Assembly (NCBI RefSeq): GCF_004346205.1
Contig: NZ_SMAM01000001.1
Span: forward strand, 1 to 64,000
DNA length: 64,000 bases
Direction of reading: 5' to 3'
Source of the DNA: Bibersteinia trehalosi
GTDB taxonomy: Bacteria > Pseudomonadota > Gammaproteobacteria > Enterobacterales > Pasteurellaceae
The notes beneath the pieces are model-generated. The model was given only the letters and a program-made list of their open reading frames with translations. It was not told the DNA's origin and did no database searches. Both the position numbers and the translations under genes were made by a program. Of the stretch, positions 17,041-28,421 are shown in pieces. How positions within the stretch are numbered: position 1 is the first letter of the stretch; each line of letters starts with the position of its first letter.

Positions 17041-17387
17041 AATAATGCGTCACTACGAAATCGTTTTTATGGTTCACCCGGACCAAAGCGAACAAGTACC
17101 AGGTATGATCGAACGTTATACTGCTGCGGTTAAAGAAGCAGGCGGTCAGGTACACCGTTTAGAAGATTGGGGTCGTCGTCAATTAGCATACCCAATCAAC
17201 AAACTTCACAAAGCACACTATGTGTTAATGAATGTAGAAGCGCCACAAAGCGTAATCGATGAGTTAGAAACTAACTTCCGTTATAACGATGCGGTTCTTC
17301 GTAACTTAATCGTTCACACTAAAGCTGCAGTAACCGAAGCATCTCCAATGGCAAAAGCTAAAGAAGAGCGTAAAGCAGCAGAAGTGG

Positions 17388-17973
<586 letters not shown>

Positions 17974-17988
17974 TCAGGAGAGAGTACA

Positions 17989-18438
17989 ATGCAAGTAATT
18001 TTATTAGATAAAGTAGCTCACTTAGGTACTGTGGGCGATCAAGTAACTGTTAAAGCAGGTTTTGCTCGTAACTTCTTAATCCCACAAGGTAAAGCAGTGA
18101 TGGCAACTGCGGCAAACATTGCTCACTTTGAAGCTCGTCGTGCGGAATTAGAAGCGAAAGCAGCAGAAGCTCTTGCAGCAGCGCAAACTCGTGCAGCAGC
18201 AATTGCTAATCTTGCAGCAGTTGTTATCACTTCAAAAGCAGGTGATGACGGTCGTTTATTCGGTTCTGTTGGCGCTCGCGATATTGCAGATGCAGTATCA
18301 GCAGCAGGTGTTGAAGTGGTTAAATCTGAAGTTCGTTTAGGCGAAGGTGCGTTACGTACTATCGGTGAACACGAAGTGAAATTACACTTACACCCAGAAG
18401 TGAATGCAGTTGTAACAATCAACGTTACTGCTGAATAA
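17989..18438 (+). CDS. rplI: 50S ribosomal protein L9
   Basis: The 149-residue L9 has its N-terminal domain ([20 protein letters not shown]), a long Ala/Glu-rich connecting helix (about residues 45-75) and the C-terminal rRNA-binding domain. The length is standard. It is the last gene of the rpsF-priB-rpsR-rplI operon. Confidence 0.98.
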   Translation: MQVILLDKVAHLGTVGDQVTVKAGFARNFLIPQGKAVMATAANIAHFEARRAELEAKAAEALAAAQTRAAAIANLAAVVITSKAGDDGRLFGSVGARDIADAVSAAGVEVVKSEVRLGEGALRTIGEHEVKLHLHPEVNAVVTINVTAE

Positions 18439-18445
18439 TTCATAG

Positions 18446-18473
18446 AAAACCCGACGTTATGTCGGGTTTTTTG
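18446..18473. terminator. Terminator after rplI
   Basis: AAAACCCGAC - GTTAT - GTCGGGTTTT is followed by further T residues. The A tract on the left lets it also serve the convergent ydcH-like gene. Confidence 0.93.
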
Positions 18474-18481
18474 TTTGTCAG

Positions 18482-18697
18482 CTAGTCAGATTTTTTCTTC
18501 AAAATAGCATACAGTTCATCTTTTAATTGCAACTTCTCTTTCTTGAGAACCTCAATCTCAGCTGCTGTTGCAAGTTCAATCTGTGCTTCCATATTCTTAA
18601 TCTGTTGATCGAGTTCGTTGTGTTTATCAAACAGTTTGGCGAAATGAGCGTCTTTAGTTTTTAATTGTGTGATTAAATCACGATATTCAGGAAACAT
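18482..18697 (-). CDS. ydcH: YdcH-like DUF465 protein
   Basis: The 71-residue coiled-coil protein MFPEYRDLITQLKTKDAHFA, with C-terminal EIEVLKKEKLQLKDELYAIL, matches the YdcH/DUF465 family (74 residues in E. coli). Its role is not established. The start at 18697 follows AAGGAGT. A longer reading from 18745 lacks conservation. Confidence 0.9.
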   Translation of the reverse strand: MFPEYRDLITQLKTKDAHFAKLFDKHNELDQQIKNMEAQIELATAAEIEVLKKEKLQLKDELYAILKKKSD

Positions 18698-18868
18698 AGT
18701 TACTCCTTCATGGTTAAATTCTGTTAATAATATTAACATTTTCATTTCATTTCATAAGTATAAAATATTAAATTTTTGAACTCGATCACAATTTATTCTT
18801 TATTGCATGGGGATTATTTTGTTTTAGCGCTATAATGTACATATTTTGCTTTGTATTATGTGAATAGA

Positions 18869-19567
18869 ATGATACGTCGTTTTTTTATTTTGCTCTCTGT
18901 TTTTCTTTCAGCACAGTCGGTTGCACAATGGCTAAAGATAAGTGATGCAGATTATATCTGGGGGCCTTTTAAGATCTATAATATCGCCCTTTTTTCAGAG
19001 GATGGGGGATATGTAGAGGGCTCTCGCCCACTTATGCTGACGTTAAAATATGCTAAGCCTGTGGAAGGACGTGATTTTGCAATTTCTCTGGCACGTTCTT
19101 GGTCAAACCTTGGTATTACATTGCCTGAACAAGACAGTGTTGTTGAACGTTTAAGAAAAATTATGCCGAATATTCGTACTGATGATCGGCTAAGCTACAT
19201 AGCCTTGGAAGATCGCGGTTATTTCATTTTAAATGATCAAGTTATTCCAGAAGAGTTTAATCAAGACTTTAATAATGCGGTAGTATCTGTTTGGCTAGAT
19301 CCGCGAGTTGAAATTGGACGTACTTTATTAAAAGATGTGCCAAAAACGTTAGTTTCAGCTCCGGTTGAAACGAAAGAAAACGCAATTGTGCCAGAGAGTC
19401 TGGGTTTGGAGACAAATGTTGTGTCATCAGAAATGATTCACCATAGTCTAATTGAAAATAATCAGGATACGAAAGGGAGCGAGCAACATTCAGATACAAA
19501 GTATCCTAATCCTGAGATTGAGATATTGCCACCATTTGATGCGCCTTTGAATATTAATGACAAATGA
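18869..19567 (+). CDS. Secreted chalcone-isomerase-like protein
   Basis: The 232-residue protein has an N-terminal signal peptide (MIRRFFILLSVFLSAQSVAQ). A domain follows that resembles bacterial periplasmic chalcone-isomerase-like proteins: ADYIWGPFKIYNIALFSEDG, LMLTLKYAKPVEGRDFA. The C-terminal 70 residues are polar and probably disordered. The ATG at 18869 is preferred over the upstream TTG and GTG because it begins the signal peptide, although no strong Shine-Dalgarno is seen. Its stop overlaps the treR start by 4 bp (ATGA). The function is unknown and no chalcone chemistry is implied. Confidence 0.7.
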   Translation: MIRRFFILLSVFLSAQSVAQWLKISDADYIWGPFKIYNIALFSEDGGYVEGSRPLMLTLKYAKPVEGRDFAISLARSWSNLGITLPEQDSVVERLRKIMPNIRTDDRLSYIALEDRGYFILNDQVIPEEFNQDFNNAVVSVWLDPRVEIGRTLLKDVPKTLVSAPVETKENAIVPESLGLETNVVSSEMIHHSLIENNQDTKGSEQHSDTKYPNPEIEILPPFDAPLNINDK

Positions 19568-20502
19568 AATATACCATTAACGATATAGCCCAGATTTGTA
19601 AAGTTGGGAAATCAACAGTTTCACGAGTTTTGAATAAAGATCCAAATGTGAAAGAGGAAACTCGCCTACGCGTGCAAGAAACTATTGATCGACTAGGATT
19701 TCAGCCTAACCGTAGTGCACGCGCTATGCGTGGTATTTCAGAACGCGTGGTGGGTATTATTGTGACTCGCTTGAATTCAACTTCTGAATCTCAAACGTTG
19801 AGTAAGATTCTACAAGAGTTACATTTACAGAATATTACCCCCCTGATTGTCGAGAGCCAGTTTCAAGAAGAGTTAGTTAAGCGTCATTTACAAGTATTTC
19901 GGCAAAGACAAGTGGATGGTGTAATATTATTTGGTTTTTCAGGGCTAAACCAGGATGCGTTAAAATTGTGGAAATCGAGTCTTGTAACAATTGCAAGGCA
20001 GTATCCTGGTTACTCGGCAATTTTATATGACGATGAGAATGCGGTAAGTTATTTACTTACTGAATTTTATCAAAAGGGGTATCGTCATATCGGTTACCTA
20101 GGTGTCAATGCGAATGATGAAACAACTGGAAAATTGCGTAATGCAAGCTATCAACGTTTTTGTCAAAAGCATTGTATGGAGAGCAATTCCGTCCTAGGTG
20201 AGTTAAGCGCAGAAAGTGGCTATCAGAATATTACAAAATTATTTGAGCAAGAAGTGGATGCCATTGTATGTGCGAGTAGTAGCTTAGCTATAGGGGCATT
20301 AAAATTTTTGCAAAAAAATGAACAAAAAGTCCCGCTTGCTTGTATTGGCAAAAATGAGCTGCTGCAATATCTTATACCTGATATGATTTGTTTAGACTTT
20401 GGTTATCAGACCGCTGGTCACTGGGCGGTTGAAATGTTAATGAAACAAATTAATGGCGATAGGCATATTGAGCAACGTATTGTTCCATTTAAATTGAGCT
20501 AA
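19564..20502 (+). CDS. treR: LacI-family trehalose operon repressor TreR
   Basis: The 312-residue LacI-family regulator has the helix-turn-helix TINDIAQICKVGKSTVSRVLN and the hinge RSARAMRG. Its effector domain closely follows E. coli TreR (RVVGIIVTRLNSTSE, RQVDGVILFGFSGL, GYRHIGYLGVN). In E. coli, TreR represses trehalose-6-phosphate uptake and hydrolysis genes. No treB or treC lies in the window, so the regulator is separated from its presumed targets and is translationally coupled to an unrelated secreted protein. Confidence 0.88.
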   Translation: MKYTINDIAQICKVGKSTVSRVLNKDPNVKEETRLRVQETIDRLGFQPNRSARAMRGISERVVGIIVTRLNSTSESQTLSKILQELHLQNITPLIVESQFQEELVKRHLQVFRQRQVDGVILFGFSGLNQDALKLWKSSLVTIARQYPGYSAILYDDENAVSYLLTEFYQKGYRHIGYLGVNANDETTGKLRNASYQRFCQKHCMESNSVLGELSAESGYQNITKLFEQEVDAIVCASSSLAIGALKFLQKNEQKVPLACIGKNELLQYLIPDMICLDFGYQTAGHWAVEMLMKQINGDRHIEQRIVPFKLS

Positions 20503-20538
20503 AAAATGCCACGAGATTTAATCTCGTGGCATTTTGTT
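20503..20538. terminator. Bidirectional terminator between treR and groL
   Basis: A near-perfect 15-bp inverted repeat around GCCACGAGAT/ATCTCGTGGC is flanked by A and T tracts and serves both convergent genes. Confidence 0.93.
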
Positions 20539-20555
20539 TAGGGGGTAAAAGGGAA

Positions 20556-22308
<1,753 letters not shown>

Positions 22309-22309
22309 A

Positions 22310-22597
22310 TTATTCTACAATCGCTAGAATGTTATCTTCCGAAATAATCAACACTTCTTCGCCATCAATTTTTTCTTCTTTTGCAGCGAAATCATTGAAA
22401 ATCACCACATCACCCACTTTCACATTGAGTGGTAACACAGTGCCGTTATCTAATGTGCGACCGTTACCTACCGCTAAGACTTTACCACGGTTAGATTTTT
22501 GTGCTGCTGAACCAGTCAGTACAATACCGCCTGCAGATTTAGTTTCAATTTCTTCACGTTTTAAGATCACTTTGTCGTGTAAAGGACGAATATTCAT
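22310..22597 (-). CDS. groS: Co-chaperonin GroES (10 kDa)
   Basis: The 95-residue GroES starts [20 protein letters not shown] and has the mobile loop [13 protein letters not shown]. It caps the GroEL ring. AGGAGAAAC precedes the ATG. A sigma-32 promoter lies 59-86 bp upstream. Confidence 0.98.
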   Translation of the reverse strand: MNIRPLHDKVILKREEIETKSAGGIVLTGSAAQKSNRGKVLAVGNGRTLDNGTVLPLNVKVGDVVIFNDFAAKEEKIDGEEVLIISEDNILAIVE

Positions 22598-22655
22598 TGT
22601 GTTTCTCCTAAATAATTAAAAATTTTACGCCCTTTAAATGGCGCAACGAGCGAGT

Positions 22656-22683
22656 ATTTAAGGGCGTGTAAAATGATTTCAAG
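22656..22683 (-). promoter_or_regulatory. Sigma-32 heat-shock promoter of groESL
   Basis: Read on the minus strand, CTTGAAA is followed after 12 bp by CCCTTAAAT. This is close to the sigma-32 consensus CTTGAAA and CCCCATNTA. An inverted repeat (ACGCCCTTAAAT and ATTTAAAGGGCGT) lies at the start of the leader. Confidence 0.75.
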
Positions 22684-22686
22684 GGG

Positions 22687-22730
22687 CAAGCGGTAAAATT
22701 TGCAAAAAAATTTGCAAAAACGTGCGCTTG
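22687..22730 (-). terminator. Imperfect uptake-signal hairpin between nadK and groES
   Basis: CAAGCGGTAAAATTTGC (22687-22703) and GCAAAAACGTGCGCTTG (22714-22730) form an imperfect inverted pair directly after the nadK stop. No T tract follows on the minus strand, so its terminator strength is doubtful. Confidence 0.4.
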
Positions 22731-23615
22731 TTAGAATAATTTGCTTAACCAGCCAAGCTTGGAACCTAACACTGTAAAATAGTTATAGTCTTTTAAGTGT
22801 AATAATTTCAGCGGAGCAGGGCTTTTTTTCACAATAATGCGGTCATCTACATCAAAGGGAAAAAGTTCTTGGCTATCGCAAGAGAGCATCAAATTAGGCT
22901 GATTATAGCGAGCAAAACGCAGAGAAATCAGACTGTCTCCGCTCACGACTAACGGGCGAGAAGCTAAACTGTGTGGATTCATTGGCACCAGCGCAATCGC
23001 ATTTAAATTCGGGGTTAAAATAGGGCCGCCAGCAGAAAGCGAATATGCGGTTGAGCCAGTTGGTGTTGCGATAATTAAACCATCAGAACGCTGAGAAAAA
23101 GCAAACTTACCATCAATACTGACTTCAAAATCAATGGTTTTGGCAATTTGGCTAGAATGTACCACAATTTCATTTAAGGCATTGTTGGATTCAATAATTT
23201 TGCCGTTACGTTCAATTTTAGCTTGCAGTAAGAAACGTTCTTCAATAAAGAACTCTTGCCGTCTTAGGCAACTGTGTAGCTGTTCGAAGGCGGTTTGCGG
23301 AGCAATATCGGTTAAAAAACCTAGATTGCCGCGATTGATCCCGATCAATGGCACATTATATTTGGCAAGACGGCGAGCCATGCCAAGCATATTTCCATCG
23401 CCCCCAATCACTATGACCAAATCTGCTTGCTCTCCAATTTGTTCAATACTGTAGCCATGGGGAATATCGCAAATCTTTGCCACTTGAGCATCAAGCATCA
23501 CATTATAACGATGGTCTTTTAGCCAATTATAAACCGACAGATGGGTTTCAAAAGCCGCGTTGTGGCGCGGTTTACCCACAATTGCAATGGTATTAAAAGG
23601 AGAAGTGAATGCCAT
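22731..23615 (-). CDS. nadK: NAD kinase
   Basis: The 294-residue enzyme phosphorylates NAD to NADP. The family signature [11 protein letters not shown] and the NE/D motif ALNEIVVH are present, as is the glycine-rich [17 protein letters not shown]. In E. coli nadK lies near recN. Here recN is two genes away on the other strand. Confidence 0.96.
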   Translation of the reverse strand: MAFTSPFNTIAIVGKPRHNAAFETHLSVYNWLKDHRYNVMLDAQVAKICDIPHGYSIEQIGEQADLVIVIGGDGNMLGMARRLAKYNVPLIGINRGNLGFLTDIAPQTAFEQLHSCLRRQEFFIEERFLLQAKIERNGKIIESNNALNEIVVHSSQIAKTIDFEVSIDGKFAFSQRSDGLIIATPTGSTAYSLSAGGPILTPNLNAIALVPMNPHSLASRPLVVSGDSLISLRFARYNQPNLMLSCDSQELFPFDVDDRIIVKKSPAPLKLLHLKDYNYFTVLGSKLGWLSKLF

Positions 23616-23648
23616 AATTCTGTTTCTGAGAGTAAAAATGTCGTTATT

Positions 23649-24587
23649 TTACGCTGATTTTGCTGAGGCCGCTACTTTATGACGACTTACTTTTATTATG
23701 CCTAAGGCACAACTTGCTCCAATGATCACAATGATTGCAAAAACAAGCTGAATAAAATGAATCGCTTCACCTAAAATAAAATACGCCGCAATTGCGGTGG
23801 TGACGGGGATAAGCAGTTCTAGCACTTGGTAGGTAATTAAGCCCTGTTGTTGAATAATATTAAAAGCTAGCGCCATTGCTGCAAAAACAGCGTAAATACC
23901 CGCCGCAATCAGTAATACAATAAGCCAAACAGGCAGCGAATGGAGTTCGCTTAATGTCGAATTTTGCATACTTAAAAATAGACTTGAAAATGAGGCAGAG
24001 AGTGAGGTAAAGCAGCTAAAGGCAAACATACTGACTGATCTTGCCGATTTTACGATTAAGTTTTGTGTGTTTCGAATACAAATTGAGAGAAATAAAAATA
24101 GCGATCCCAGCGTGAACCCTTCATCAATAGTTAAGGAGTTGCCATACCAGATAAAGCCAAAAGCCCCGAGAATAGTTAAAGCAGAACCCAACCAGAAACC
24201 TTTGTTGCGGGTTTTTTGTCTTTCATCTGGATAAAAAAGTGCGGCAATTAATACGCCAAATGGCATCGCCAGCACACCAAATAGTGATGCAGTTACGGCA
24301 TTGGTTAATTGAGTGCCTTTGAGCCAAAAATACATATTAGCTGCCAGCATGAGACCAACGAGTATGCTCATTAGTATATTTTTCGGCTGAGTAAGCAATA
24401 GCCGCAATTGCGTGGGATACTGCCAAATAGCAAACAGGCTCAATACGATACCGCCGGCTAAAAATCGGATTCCATTATTATTAAGTGGCTCAATATGTTG
24501 ACTTAAAAAACGTAATAGCACGATATTTAAGCCTATGCCCAACACATAAAACAGGTTGATTAAAATTAAATAACGGCGTGAGAGCAT
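23649..24587 (-). CDS. EamA-type drug/metabolite transporter
   Basis: The 312-residue inner-membrane protein has about ten transmembrane segments arranged as two EamA repeats (RFLAGGIVLSLFAIW, then SLFGVLAMPFGVLIAALFYP, and later VLELLIPVTTAIAAYFILGE). The substrate is unknown. The start at MLSRRYLILINLFYV (24585-24587) is chosen. A longer frame from 24743 would run antisense over the next gene and is not credible. Confidence 0.85.
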   Translation of the reverse strand: MLSRRYLILINLFYVLGIGLNIVLLRFLSQHIEPLNNNGIRFLAGGIVLSLFAIWQYPTQLRLLLTQPKNILMSILVGLMLAANMYFWLKGTQLTNAVTASLFGVLAMPFGVLIAALFYPDERQKTRNKGFWLGSALTILGAFGFIWYGNSLTIDEGFTLGSLFLFLSICIRNTQNLIVKSARSVSMFAFSCFTSLSASFSSLFLSMQNSTLSELHSLPVWLIVLLIAAGIYAVFAAMALAFNIIQQQGLITYQVLELLIPVTTAIAAYFILGEAIHFIQLVFAIIVIIGASCALGIIKVSRHKVAASAKSA

Positions 24588-24636
24588 AATCAGTATAAAA
24601 TAGACAGAAAATTTGAATTTTATCGAAAGGAACAAT

Positions 24637-25827
24637 ATGAAACAATACGATGCAGTGGTTATCGGAGCAGGGGCAGCAGGCTTATTTTGTGCAGCCCAAC
24701 TCGGGCAGGGCGGTAAATCAGTACTAGTGTTGGATAACGGCAAAAAGATCGGTCGTAAAATTTTGATGTCGGGTGGAGGTTTTTGTAATTTTACTAATCT
24801 AGAGGTAGGTTCTAATCATTATTTGAGCCAAAACCGCCATTTTGTAAAATCAGCACTCTCTCGTTATACCAACTGGGATTTTATTTCGCTGGTGGTCAGT
24901 TATGGCATTACCTATCACGAAAAAGAACTTGGCCAGCTATTTTGTGATGAAGGTGCGCAACAGATTGTTGAGATGCTAGAGGCGGAATGTGAAAAAGGTG
25001 GCGTAGAGATTTTATTGCGCCAAGCGGTTGGAAATATCCAAAAAAATGCAAAATTTTTTGAAATTCAAACCGCTTGTGAGCAATTTCAAACGGAGAATCT
25101 CGTTATTGCCACAGGTGGGCTTTCAATGCCGGCATTAGGTGCAAGCCCTTTTGGTTATAAAATTGCCGAACAATTTGGTATCTCGGTTATCCCGCCAAGA
25201 GCCAGTCTAGTGCCTTTTACGTGGAAAGAGAGTGATAAAGTATTTTCGAATTTATCAGGGGTTTCCTTACCTATTACAGCCAGTACTAGGCACAAAAGTT
25301 TTAGTAACCAGATGCTCTTTACTCACCGAGGGCTTTCAGGGCCTGCCATTTTGCAGATTTCCAATTATTGGGAAATGGGAGATATGGTTGAAATAGATCT
25401 ATTACCGAATGAAAATATTATTGATATTTTGCAAGAACTTCGTCAATCTTCGCCGAAATTACAGCTAAAAACAGTCTTGTCTCGCTATTTACCGAAAAAA
25501 TTAGTGGAATTGTGGTTAGCGCAAAAAATGCTAAACGATCAAGTAATCGCACAGCTTTCTAATGCCGATCTGCAATACCTTGAGCAATTAATCCATCGCT
25601 GGCAATTTTTACCAAATGGTACAGAAGGCTATCGTACTGCAGAAGTAACGAAAGGAGGTGTAGATACGGATTTTATTTCATCAAAAACGATGGAAGCAAA
25701 AAATGTACAAGGGCTTTATTTCATTGGTGAAGTGCTTGATGTCACCGGTTGGCTTGGTGGGTATAATTTTCAATGGGCATGGTCGTCAGCATTTGCTTGT
25801 GCTGAAGGGATTTTAAACAAGCGCTAG
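24637..25827 (+). CDS. HI0933/BaiN-like FAD-dependent oxidoreductase
   Basis: The 396-residue flavoprotein has an N-terminal dinucleotide-binding motif (YDAVVIGAGAAGLFCAAQL). The family-typical SGGGFCNFTN and the C-terminal GEVLDVTGWLGGYNFQWAWS identify the HI0933/YhiN/BaiN family, whose physiological substrate is generally unknown. AAAGGAACA precedes the ATG. The segment 25020-25080 holds an inverted pair of uptake signals, translated as QAVGNIQKNAKFFEIQTAC, so the family protein tolerates repeat-encoded residues there. Confidence 0.88.
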   Translation: MKQYDAVVIGAGAAGLFCAAQLGQGGKSVLVLDNGKKIGRKILMSGGGFCNFTNLEVGSNHYLSQNRHFVKSALSRYTNWDFISLVVSYGITYHEKELGQLFCDEGAQQIVEMLEAECEKGGVEILLRQAVGNIQKNAKFFEIQTACEQFQTENLVIATGGLSMPALGASPFGYKIAEQFGISVIPPRASLVPFTWKESDKVFSNLSGVSLPITASTRHKSFSNQMLFTHRGLSGPAILQISNYWEMGDMVEIDLLPNENIIDILQELRQSSPKLQLKTVLSRYLPKKLVELWLAQKMLNDQVIAQLSNADLQYLEQLIHRWQFLPNGTEGYRTAEVTKGGVDTDFISSKTMEAKNVQGLYFIGEVLDVTGWLGGYNFQWAWSSAFACAEGILNKR

Positions 25828-25857
25828 AAAATAATAAAAATTTTGCAAAAGTGCTTT

Positions 25858-25911
25858 ACTGGATAATAAAACAATTATACTATATGTTTAATCAGTGTTT
25901 TATTATCCAGT
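25858..25911. promoter_or_regulatory. Inverted repeat with LexA-like boxes upstream of recN
   Basis: ACTGGATAATAAAACA (25858-25873) and its perfect reverse complement (25896-25911) flank a 22-bp centre. Two sequences resemble the LexA box TACTG(TA)5CAGTA: TACTGGATAATAAAACAATT (25857-25876) and TACTATATGTTTAATCAGTG (25878-25897). Each matches about 13-14 of 20 positions. RecN is a strong SOS gene in E. coli, with more than one LexA box. Confidence 0.55.
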
Positions 25912-25915
25912 TTTT

Positions 25916-27589
25916 ATGCTTACTCAACTTACTATCAATAATTTTGCGATTGTTCGCCATCTTATCCTTGAGCTCAATGAAGGAATGTCGGTGATTACCG
26001 GTGAAACCGGTGCAGGGAAATCTATTGCAATTGATGCACTCGGCTTATGTCTTGGTTACCGTTCAGAAAGTTCAATGATTCGTAACGGTGCAGACAAAGC
26101 GGATATCACGGCTACTTTCTCAATGCAGCCAACTAGCCCCGCTTATCTCTGGCTAGCTGAGCATGAATTGCTTGATGAAGATAATCCATCCGAATGTATT
26201 TTACGGCGTATGATTAATCTTGAAGGACGTTCAAAAGCTTTTGTGAATAATCGCCCAATTCCTGCTTCACAATTAAGAGAACTTGGACAATATTTGATTC
26301 ACCTGAATGGTCAGCATGCCCCCCAACTCTTACTTAAAAGTGAATATCAGCTAGAAGTATTGGATAATTATGCAGATATCCATACCTTGCTTACTCAAAT
26401 GGCAGAACAATATCAGGTGTGGAAAAAGCTAAACAAGCAGGTTAAAAATTTTCATCAACAATGCAAAGAGAATGAAGCACGTAAACAGCTATTGCAATAT
26501 CAGGTTGATGAATTGGATGAGTTTGCGATTAAAGCAGGCGAGTTTGAACAGTTAGAAGAAGACCAAAGTCGATTAGCAAATTCAGAACAGCTAACGGCAT
26601 TATCGCAATCTGTGATTGGCAGTTTGAGCGATAATGATTTGAATATTGATTCCATGCTTTATCGTACCATTCGAGAGTTAGAAGAGCTGGTTGAGCTAGA
26701 TACAAGTTATCAATCTGCATTAGATATGCTCAATGATGCACTTATTCAAATACAGGAAGCAAGTTCGGAAATTGCACAAATTGCAACAAATATTGAGCAA
26801 GATCCTGAATTGTTGAATGAGCTAGATGAGCGGATTAGCACAACAATGCAACTGGCACGTAAGCATCATGTTCAGCCACAGGAATTATGGAAACAGCATA
26901 AAACGCTGAAAGTTGAGCTACAGCAACTACTTGATTTTGAAGGAAACGAAGAGCAACTGATCTTAGATGAAAAAGCAGCTCACCAACGTTGTGTTGAACT
27001 TGCAGATGATATTTATCAAAAACGCCAAGCGGCGGGGCAAAAACTTGCGAAAAAAGTCACAGAGCAAATTAAGCAACTGGCGATGGAAAACGGAGAATTT
27101 TTTATTGATATTCAGCATAATCTAGAAAAACTTTCGCCAAATGGCGCAGATTGTGTGGAATTTAACCTACGCAGTAATTTGGGGCAAAGCGCACAGCCGC
27201 TGGCAAAAATTGCATCGGGTGGTGAGCTTTCTCGAATCTCACTTGCTGTGCAAGTTTTAACTGCAAATAAGCTTTCTACTCCAACTATTATTTTTGATGA
27301 AGTGGATGTTGGCATTAGTGGACCAACAGCAACAGTGGTTGGACAATTGCTGCGTCAGCTGGGTAAAAAGTGCCAAGTACTTTGTGTAACGCACTTACCG
27401 CAAGTTGCCAGCCATGGCCACCATCATTTTAATGTCCAGAAATTTGTAGAAAATAACCAAACTGAAACACAAATGACACTCCTTACAGAGGTTGAACGCG
27501 TGAATGCACTAGCGCGTTTGCTTGGTGGCAGTTGTATTACTGATGCTGTATTGGCTAATGCTCAAGAGATGTTGGCGCTTGCAAAGTAG
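25916..27589 (+). CDS. recN: DNA repair protein RecN
   Basis: RecN is an SMC-like ATPase that helps hold broken ends together during recombinational repair. The 557-residue protein has Walker A VITGETGAGKSIAIDALGL, a central coiled-coil (about residues 160-370), the signature KIASGGELSRISLAVQVL and Walker B TIIFDEVDVGISG. The start MLTQLTINNFAIVRH is the conserved one. It probably belongs to the SOS regulon given the boxes upstream. Confidence 0.97.
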   Translation: MLTQLTINNFAIVRHLILELNEGMSVITGETGAGKSIAIDALGLCLGYRSESSMIRNGADKADITATFSMQPTSPAYLWLAEHELLDEDNPSECILRRMINLEGRSKAFVNNRPIPASQLRELGQYLIHLNGQHAPQLLLKSEYQLEVLDNYADIHTLLTQMAEQYQVWKKLNKQVKNFHQQCKENEARKQLLQYQVDELDEFAIKAGEFEQLEEDQSRLANSEQLTALSQSVIGSLSDNDLNIDSMLYRTIRELEELVELDTSYQSALDMLNDALIQIQEASSEIAQIATNIEQDPELLNELDERISTTMQLARKHHVQPQELWKQHKTLKVELQQLLDFEGNEEQLILDEKAAHQRCVELADDIYQKRQAAGQKLAKKVTEQIKQLAMENGEFFIDIQHNLEKLSPNGADCVEFNLRSNLGQSAQPLAKIASGGELSRISLAVQVLTANKLSTPTIIFDEVDVGISGPTATVVGQLLRQLGKKCQVLCVTHLPQVASHGHHHFNVQKFVENNQTETQMTLLTEVERVNALARLLGGSCITDAVLANAQEMLALAK

Positions 27590-27684
27590 TATCGGTCAAG
27601 TTTTGAATGGCTTTCCTCTTCTCGCGTTTGGCGCAGAGAGAGCAAGCGGGTAAAATAACAGAAAATTTTGCAAAAGGAATCTTT

Positions 27685-28356
27685 ATGAAACTTGCGACTT
27701 TTTCTGCTTCAGAACAAGAATTACTTGAAAAGGCTCAATGGCTAGCGGGATTTAGCCTTGGTGAAATTGCCTCCTTACTAAATATACCCGTACCACCAGA
27801 TTTAAAGCGAGATAAGGGCTGGGTGGGGATGCTGATTGAGACTGCATTAGGAGCAAGAGCTGGAAGCAAACCAGAGCAAGATTTTGCTCATCTAGGGATT
27901 GAGCTTAAAACAATTCCTGTGAATCAACAAGGGTTTCCTCTTGAGACAACTTTTGTCAGCCTTGCCCCTTTAACGGATAATCATGGCATACTCTGGCAAA
28001 CCTCACATGTGCGTCATAAATTGCAAAAAGTGCTTTGGCTCCCAGTGCAAGGTGAGAGAGAAATTCCATTGGCAGAACGCCGAATAGGTCAGCCAATTCT
28101 ATGGTCACCAAGTCCTGAGCAAGAGTGGCAGCTACAACGCGACTGGGAAGAGCTAATGGAGCTGATTGTGCTTGGTAAGCTGAATGAAATTAATGCTAAG
28201 TTGGGAGAGGTGATGCAGCTGCGCCCTAAAGGGCAGAATAGCAAAGCACGAGCGGGGGCATTTAATGCACAAGGTGAAAAAATTCGCTCATTGCCATTAG
28301 GATTTTACTTACGTAAGGAATTCACGGCACAAATTTTGCGTGATTTTCTACGATAG
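27685..28356 (+). CDS. mutH: DNA mismatch repair endonuclease MutH
   Basis: MutH nicks the unmethylated strand at hemimethylated GATC sites after MutS/MutL activation. The 223 residues include the catalytic D..ExK pattern in [16 protein letters not shown] and the C-terminal [18 protein letters not shown]. The start [11 protein letters not shown] follows AAAGGAATC. The in-frame ATG at 27607 would add 26 residues over an uptake signal and is rejected. It implies Dam-directed repair in this organism. Confidence 0.95.
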   Translation: MKLATFSASEQELLEKAQWLAGFSLGEIASLLNIPVPPDLKRDKGWVGMLIETALGARAGSKPEQDFAHLGIELKTIPVNQQGFPLETTFVSLAPLTDNHGILWQTSHVRHKLQKVLWLPVQGEREIPLAERRIGQPILWSPSPEQEWQLQRDWEELMELIVLGKLNEINAKLGEVMQLRPKGQNSKARAGAFNAQGEKIRSLPLGFYLRKEFTAQILRDFLR

Positions 28357-28421
28357 GCGACTTGAGTAGTGATTTCGTTGTAGAATAACGCCCTTCCTAA
28401 TTTTTTACCGATGAGCAAATA

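Noticed and set aside
23649..24743. 364-residue reading of the EamA transporter
   Set aside because: The extra N-terminus would be antisense to the start of the next gene. The membrane protein starts naturally at MLSRRYLILINL.
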